Shown here: positions 4,601-5,847 of the stretch, piece after piece
How the letters are laid out: every line of letters begins with the position of its first letter
Numbering within the stretch: position 1 is the first letter of the stretch
NCBI GenBank assembly: GCA_045535465.1
Contig: JAZSLS010000075.1
Location: 1-5,847 of the forward strand
Origin: SIG636 sp045535465
GTDB lineage: Bacteria; Bacillota; Clostridia; Oscillospirales; CAG-382
Length of the DNA stretch: 5,847 nucleotides
Reading direction: 5' to 3'
Position numbers and translations under genes: made by a program
The notes under the pieces: generated by a model
The model's input: only the letters and a program-made list of their open reading frames with translations
Databases searched by the model: none
Told to the model about the DNA's origin: nothing

Positions 4601-5847
4601 CACATCTGGTCACGGTGGCGCTATATACGCTGCACACTGTACGATGTTTATAACTGGAAGCCGCTTTGAATCCAATACTGCCACTTATCGTGGTGGCGGC
4701 TTGTATTGTACTACAAATACGGTTGCCGAGGTTAGAAACTGCTCATTTGTAGGGAACGATTCAGGCAACTACGGTGGCGGTATGCATGCGTATGATAACT
4801 CCCAGTCTACTCTTATAAACTGCCGTTTTGATAATAACACGGCAAAGCACGGCGGCGCTTTGTTTACCGCTGCAAGCTCCTCTTATACAACAAACCTTAC
4901 TTTGATAGATAGCGATATAGGCACAACTACCTTGAACGAAGCTTCGGGCTATGGTGGCGGTATCGGCACACAAGGCTTGTGTAATATAAGAATAGTGCGT
5001 GGCAACATCTCCAACAACAAAGCCACCTACGGCGGTGGCATATATGCCGAAGGTGCTACTGTAACGGTTGCAATCTCTAACAGCACCGATATTCTTACTA
5101 CCGTTCCCGATGGTGTTAATACGACCGGCACGGGCACCGTAATAAGCAATAACACGGCTACCACAGGCAGCGGCGGCGGTATATACGCAAAGGGCACAGG
5201 AGCTTTATCCGTTACGGGTGGCAGCGTTATCGGTAACACGTCAACAGGCGGCAACGGCGGTGGTATATGCCTTGAGGATATTGCTGCCAAGGCAACTATT
5301 TCCGGAACAACTCTTACAGGCAACACGGCCTTGTTTGAAACCCCTGATATGACCTCTGCAGACTCTACCGGTAAGTTAAACCGTGTTTACCTTGGCTCTA
5401 CAGGTAACGGCGGCGCAATATACGTAACGGGACTAAACAGCGTGGTAGAGATAGGCAATGCACGTATAGGCGAAGCTGTTGAAGACGGCTACTCCAACCA
5501 AGCTATAAACGGCGGAGCCGTTGCCGTGTTATACGGTGCCAACGTGACGGTAAGTAATTCCGATGTTATTTATAATTCCGCATTGCGATGCGGCGGAGCT
5601 TACTTTGTTTTGGGCTTTGGTATAAGTGATAGCGAGCCTAATGCCACCACTACGCTAAACGTTATAGGCGGCAAGGTTGAAAACAACTATGCGCGAGCTT
5701 ATACAGCCTATGACAAAGACAATGAAGAAGGATCGGCGTTTGACGATGCGTTCTTGGCTTTGCAATCCGAAATGGGCGGCGGTGGCTTCTTCTTCAGAGG
5801 AACGTCCTATGATAAAAAGAAAGTTACCATAGAAATTGACGGTACAG
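1542..5847 (+). CDS. Giant secreted beta-helix repeat protein, adhesin-like (3' end outside window)
   Basis: The frame stays open from the ATG to the window edge: 1435 complete codons with no stop. Order of parts: signal peptide (residues 1-26); unique region (27 to about 285); short array of GGAIY repeats (about 287-460); discoidin-like insert (about 461-641); long array of GGG(I/V)Y repeats (about 645-1435, continuing). Roughly 30 GG-motif copies occur, usually 24-32 residues apart, alternating with strands such as 'TLTMSGGTITGN'. Several match the chlamydial Pmp-type repeat (FxxN followed by GGA(I/L)), for example 'RFDNNTAKHGGALF'. Such repeats are known to form right-handed parallel beta-helices in secreted or surface proteins. 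The likely role is adhesion or glycan/host-surface binding, inferred from architecture only. No catalytic site is recognised and the anchoring signal is not visible. The gene has its own promoter and leader. Gly is mostly GGC/GGT and Ile mostly ATA, except in the insert. Confidence 0.9.
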   Translation, partial: MKKTRFMTILLCLTTLFALFAGGVYAQNGESVYIEDTTIVIKDGKVVSGDKSLVDEGVIVIDEDNFSDTVVDHSVPDYSHTTEYSAEGTTSGKQSVKDNSDLIAPEGSAGGRQSGVSLPVEKPTYINSNPSSVATANRSMGDYLNFDTGVWNPATYDLMIMHYARLVTGTIHVNIAHMARAIAGTGVSNPSSDTKFERAFVGEFFRIKNGGNITIENNYSNRGGVTVLDGLRVYYNTYDLNSDGNNSATSKFLNDYLIYWGNWSYLNWESASPEWFDPIIIQDGGTSTFNETTFQNGLADENGAAVQLNGGTFNMNGGAFRHCRAKTNGGALYVGSGTANLNGVTFDNCTAGSNGGAIYVTGGTVNLTNVTITNCSANNGGAIYVTGSATITLTNTTVSQNKATSTNGSGGALYVGPSADVSVTGTSKINSNLAYNNGGAIRVASGGELTVSGSTEIKNNDFYQYVEPEVKNYALGTNGGQFRGEKRVVGTSDGASFNNSYYGDTSFASFHSGKLNNGSKNMNGSDSITFNHNSNNAGTAYIVFKLASKITITSVNVYVWDTSAVWGAYPSNVKVYVSNTNGTSGTQLSGGSYTGTTLRTYSYGGSSAEFQYVIIAFAVPEGGYWVCCNEVEINGYVQPASAATTTYGGGIYNEGATTISGGTLEANKATYGSGVYAAGGTLTMSGGFVKNHTGATHGGGIYVAGGSATFSGGEISGNSAVTDGGGICCYGGNVRISGATVTGNGALHGGGVYVIKGATAEMSSGTISNNTDGGGVFVYNGCNFTLSGGTISGNAQNSHSDNYHGGGVIIWNNNGGTFRMTGGTISGHSGTKGHGVGQTGNGGTILIEGGTISGNTVSGDSGYGGGVYITAGTLTMTGGTITGNETGTNGGGVYISSATFNMSGTAKITGNEATGKYGQGGGVYATGACVINITGNSGDISKCAISDNVSFYRGGGFYLIDVTTADNIKINNVTIDGNIAEGDRGGGMFVNFSNAANMTNKLRINNVTFSNNVSENDGGTTSGHGGAIYAAHCTMFITGSRFESNTATYRGGGLYCTTNTVAEVRNCSFVGNDSGNYGGGMHAYDNSQSTLINCRFDNNTAKHGGALFTAASSSYTTNLTLIDSDIGTTTLNEASGYGGGIGTQGLCNIRIVRGNISNNKATYGGGIYAEGATVTVAISNSTDILTTVPDGVNTTGTGTVISNNTATTGSGGGIYAKGTGALSVTGGSVIGNTSTGGNGGGICLEDIAAKATISGTTLTGNTALFETPDMTSADSTGKLNRVYLGSTGNGGAIYVTGLNSVVEIGNARIGEAVEDGYSNQAINGGAVAVLYGANVTVSNSDVIYNSALRCGGAYFVLGFGISDSEPNATTTLNVIGGKVENNYARAYTAYDKDNEEGSAFDDAFLALQSEMGGGGFFFRGTSYDKKKVTIEIDGT
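1620..2397 (+). other. Unique N-terminal region of the surface protein
   Basis: Residues 27 to about 285 lack the GG(A/G)xY motif. The first part (27-145) is acidic and rich in Ser, Thr, Asp and Glu, a likely extended linker, with a short 'TIVIKDGKVVSGDKSLVDEG' stretch. The second part (about 146-285) looks folded: it is rich in aromatics and ends with closely spaced tryptophans (WGNWSYLNW...PEWFD). It may be an N-terminal cap for the beta-helix. I do not recognise a family. Confidence 0.6.
2398..2921 (+). repeat. First beta-helix repeat array (GGA(I/L)Y type)
   Basis: After a first turn (GGTSTFNETTFQNG) the array gives NGGALYV, NGGAIYV, NGGAIYV, SGGALYV and NGGAIRV at roughly 25-30 residue steps, first at residue 329. 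The small residue after GG is Ala in all five, unlike the Gly-dominated array after the insert. Cysteines recur at equivalent places (RHCRA, DNCTA, TNCSA), one per turn, which could stack inside the helix. Confidence 0.8.
2922..3464 (+). other. Discoidin (F5/8 type C)-like insert in the beta-helix
   Basis: Residues about 461-641 interrupt the repeats. The second half reads like a discoidin/galactose-binding-like jelly roll: 'KITITSVNVYVW' (549 onward), 'PSNVKVYVSNTNGTSG', then 'FQYVIIAFAV' and a closing 'WVCCNEVEINGY' (625-636), which matches the usual ending with a conserved Glu-x-Glu and Gly. Such domains commonly bind sugars or other surface ligands. Codon use differs: the seven Ile codons from about 3120 to 3440 are six ATT and one ATC, with no ATA, whereas ATA dominates on both sides; AGT is the favoured Ser codon. 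This points to insertion of a module of different origin. Confidence 0.6.
3474..5847 (+). repeat. Second, long beta-helix repeat array (GGG(I/V)Y type)
   Basis: About 25 GG-motif copies from residue 646 to 1412, the last being MGGGGFFF. Between about 3510 and 4290 the turns are close to 'tltmSGGtIsGN...GGGvY' and only 24-28 residues apart. From about 4370 to 4870 they become degenerate and Pmp-like (TFSNN, RFESNTA, SFVGN, RFDNNTA). After 5040 they have longer loops, including 5340-5400 (an extra segment before NGGAIYV) and 5700-5770 (an acidic loop before MGGGG). The array is still continuing, or being capped, at the window edge. Confidence 0.8.

Noticed and set aside
2459..5326. Other frames opposite or within the repeat arrays (2459-2920 -, 3349-3588 +, 3585-3785 -, 3598-3804 +, 4052-4273 -, 4412-4603 -, 4761-4973 -, 5027-5326 -)
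   Set aside because: All are shadows of the single open frame 1542-5847; their repetitive content mirrors the GGGIY codons.
493..5847. An operon or two-gene system linking the propeller-like protein and the beta-helix protein
   Set aside because: Each gene has its own strong promoter, and a terminator plus about 260 bases separates them; no sequence evidence connects their functions.

Overview
The window looks like chromosomal DNA of a low-to-moderate GC Gram-positive bacterium, most likely a gut-type Clostridia/Firmicutes lineage. The reasons are two textbook sigma-A promoters (TTGACA-16-TATAAT and TTGACT-17-TATAAT), a strong AGGAGG-type ribosome binding site, U-tailed hairpin terminators, a tRNA end with encoded CCA, and a very large secreted protein built of GGG(I/V)Y beta-helix repeats of the kind common in such genomes. 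No phylogenetic marker gene is present, so this placement is an inference.

Region 1 (1-300) holds no credible protein gene. It is a block of nested inverted repeats: two copies of a hairpin element that share their outer stem but differ at the tip, with a third, different stem-loop between them. It ends in the last 24 bases of a tRNA gene (T-loop, acceptor 3' strand and CCA, most like initiator tRNA-Met) followed by a perfect terminator hairpin. The 5' body of the tRNA is missing, so this may be the far attachment junction of an integrated element lying mainly to the left of the window.

Region 2 (300-1280) starts with an AT-rich spacer containing an orphan terminator. A consensus promoter then drives a monocistronic gene for a small, probably cytoplasmic protein with WD40/YVTN-like 'SPDG' beta-propeller blades. 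The gene is closed by a long bidirectional terminator.

Region 3 (1280-1541) is intergenic. It holds an interrupted inverted-repeat segment, then a promoter whose -35 box sits in the loop and right arm of a dyad, then a 5' leader of about 59 nt with a strong ribosome binding site.

Region 4 (1542 to the window end) is one uninterrupted reading frame of 1435 complete codons, cut by the window edge. It encodes a signal peptide, a unique N-terminal region, a first short GGAIY array, a discoidin (F5/8 type C)-like insert with different codon use, and then a long GGG(I/V)Y/SGGTISGN array. About 30 GG-motif copies are visible. The product should be a large secreted right-handed beta-helix surface protein or adhesin; how it is anchored cannot be seen. 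The two genes have separate promoters with a terminator between them, so nothing indicates they work together. I see no convincing new multi-gene system. The most unusual items are the structured repeat block beside the tRNA remnant and the codon-distinct lectin-like insert in the beta-helix.
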